The notes beneath the pieces were generated by a model. That model saw only the letters and a list, made by a program, of their open reading frames with translations, made no database searches and had not been told where the DNA came from. The position numbers and the translations under genes were made by a program. From an uncultured Lachnospiraceae bacterium (GTDB lineage: Bacteria; Bacillota; Clostridia; Lachnospirales; Lachnospiraceae), in contig CAJOLO010000129.1 in NCBI GenBank assembly GCA_905235345.1, forward strand, positions 1-5,180: 5,180 bases of DNA, given 5' to 3'. Each line of letters opens with the position of its first letter. Position 1 is the stretch's first letter. Of the stretch, positions 4,080-5,180 are shown piece by piece.

Positions 4080-5180
4080 ATGAATACACCGATTTCGTGG
4101 ATTAAAGCATATGTTCCTGATCTTGATGTGGATGTACAGGAATTCGTAGATAAGATGACTCTTTCAGGTTCTCATGTGGAGGGATATGAGAAGAAGGACA
4201 AGAATCTCAAAAATATTGTTGTGGGTAAGATTGAAAGTATTGAAAAGCACCCGGATGCAGATAAACTGGTGGTATGCCAGGTAGATGTGGGAACTTCTAA
4301 ACTTCAGATTGTCACAGGTGCAAAGAATGTGAAGGAAGGGGATATGATTCCTCTTGTACTTGACGGTGGTAAGGTGGCTGCTGCTCATGGTGATGACAAG
4401 GAATATCCGGATGGTATCGATATCAAAAAAGGTAAGCTTCGTGGCGTTGAGAGTAATGGTATGATGTGTGGTATTGAGGAGCTTGGTTCATCACGGGATT
4501 TCTATCCTGAAGCACCGGAGGATGGCGTGTATGTGTTCCCTGAGGATTCGGGAGTAAAGCCCGGGGATGATGCAATACATGCACTGGGGCTTGATGATAC
4601 TATTGTTGAGTATGAGATTACATCAAACAGAGTTGACTGTTTCTCCATGATAGGTATGGCAAGAGAGGTGGGTGCTACATTTAATAAGTCTTTCTATGCA
4701 CCTGAGCTCAGGGAAACAGGTAATGATAAGGATGTAAATGATTTTGTAAAGGTGTCAGTTGAAGACAATGAACTTTGTACTCGTTATTGTGCCCGGGTCG
4801 TTGAAAATATTAAACCGAGTCCTAAATGGATGCAGGACAGACTTCGTTCCATGGGAATCCGTTCCATCAATAATCTGGTTGACATAACTAATTATGTTAT
4901 GGAGGAGTATGGTCAGCCAATGCATGCATTTGACCTGTCAACGATCGCAGGTAATGAGATTATTGTTAAGCGCGCAAAGGATGGAGACACATTTGTTACT
5001 CTTGACGGACAGGAGAGAAAGCTGGATTCTGATGTGTTGATGATAAATGATGCCGAAAAGACGGTAGCTATTGCCGGAATCATGGGCGGAGAGAATTCCA
5101 TGATCACAGATCAGGTTAAGACCGTGCTTTTTGAGTCGGCATGCTTTGACGGAACTAATATAAGACTTTCATCAAAGAGA
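4080..5180 (+). CDS. pheT: Phenylalanine--tRNA ligase beta subunit, 3' end outside the window
   Basis: The frame is open from the ATG at 4080 to the right edge, 367 codons of an expected 800 or so, with no internal stop. PheT is the partner of PheS in the alpha2-beta2 synthetase; it contributes tRNA binding and editing of mischarged Tyr-tRNA-Phe. The start MNTPISWIKAYVPDLD is typical of the family. Residues about 41-150 form the tRNA-binding (EMAPII-like OB-fold) domain, with VVGKIESIEKHPDADKL at 47-63 and GVESNGMMC at 122-130. YEITSNRVDCFSMIGMARE at 178-196 leads into the B3/B4 editing domain, which carries RSINNLVDITNYVMEEYGQ (261-279), PMHAFD and AIAGIMGGENS (330-340). The B5, catalytic-like core and C-terminal anticodon-binding domains lie beyond the window. 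The only oddity is the 337-base repeat-filled gap from pheS. Confidence 0.96.
   Translation, partial: MNTPISWIKAYVPDLDVDVQEFVDKMTLSGSHVEGYEKKDKNLKNIVVGKIESIEKHPDADKLVVCQVDVGTSKLQIVTGAKNVKEGDMIPLVLDGGKVAAAHGDDKEYPDGIDIKKGKLRGVESNGMMCGIEELGSSRDFYPEAPEDGVYVFPEDSGVKPGDDAIHALGLDDTIVEYEITSNRVDCFSMIGMAREVGATFNKSFYAPELRETGNDKDVNDFVKVSVEDNELCTRYCARVVENIKPSPKWMQDRLRSMGIRSINNLVDITNYVMEEYGQPMHAFDLSTIAGNEIIVKRAKDGDTFVTLDGQERKLDSDVLMINDAEKTVAIAGIMGGENSMITDQVKTVLFESACFDGTNIRLSSKR

Overview
The window reads as chromosome of a low-GC Gram-positive bacterium, most likely class Clostridia and perhaps Lachnospiraceae. The evidence is AT-rich coding sequence, strong AGGAG-type ribosome binding sites, a T-box type leader before an aminoacyl-tRNA synthetase operon, a PheS with the four-cysteine insertion I associate with Firmicutes, and a SpoIID/LytB-type protein. 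The family assignment is inference from style, not from a database match. All genes lie on the + strand.

Layout: bases 1-1467 hold the 3' part of a SpoIID/LytB-domain peptidoglycan enzyme, cut by the left edge. Eight bases later a YihY/BrkB-family membrane protein begins (1476-2507), and its ribosome binding site overlaps the first gene's stop codon, so the two look like an operon. A near-consensus promoter (TTGACA, 16 bases, TAAAAT) lies on the last codons and stop of the YihY gene. It drives a leader of about 200 bases that ends in T-box-like antiterminator and terminator structures. pheS (2720-3742) and pheT (4080 to the right edge, incomplete) follow and encode the two subunits of phenylalanyl-tRNA synthetase.

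The most unusual part is the 337-base gap between pheS and pheT, where these genes normally lie close together. It is filled almost completely by 2.55 tandem copies of a 119-base non-coding unit. Each unit has a long hairpin (H1) followed by a stem-closed junction holding two short hairpins (H2, H3). Units 1 and 3 are identical over 66 bases. Unit 2 differs from them at 17 of those positions, 16 of them transitions, and three pairs of changes preserve base pairing in H1. Several other stems survive only through G-U wobbles, which points to selection on an RNA fold. I do not recognise the family.

The pheS leader is also odd. Its 3' half folds as a T-box antiterminator and terminator, and the bulge would suit the A-ending acceptor of tRNA-Phe. 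However, I find no UUC specifier and no clear Stem I, so it may be a reduced, divergent or decaying T-box. Together, the operon appears to be controlled first by attenuation before pheS and then possibly by a structured spacer that could set the amount of PheT relative to PheS.
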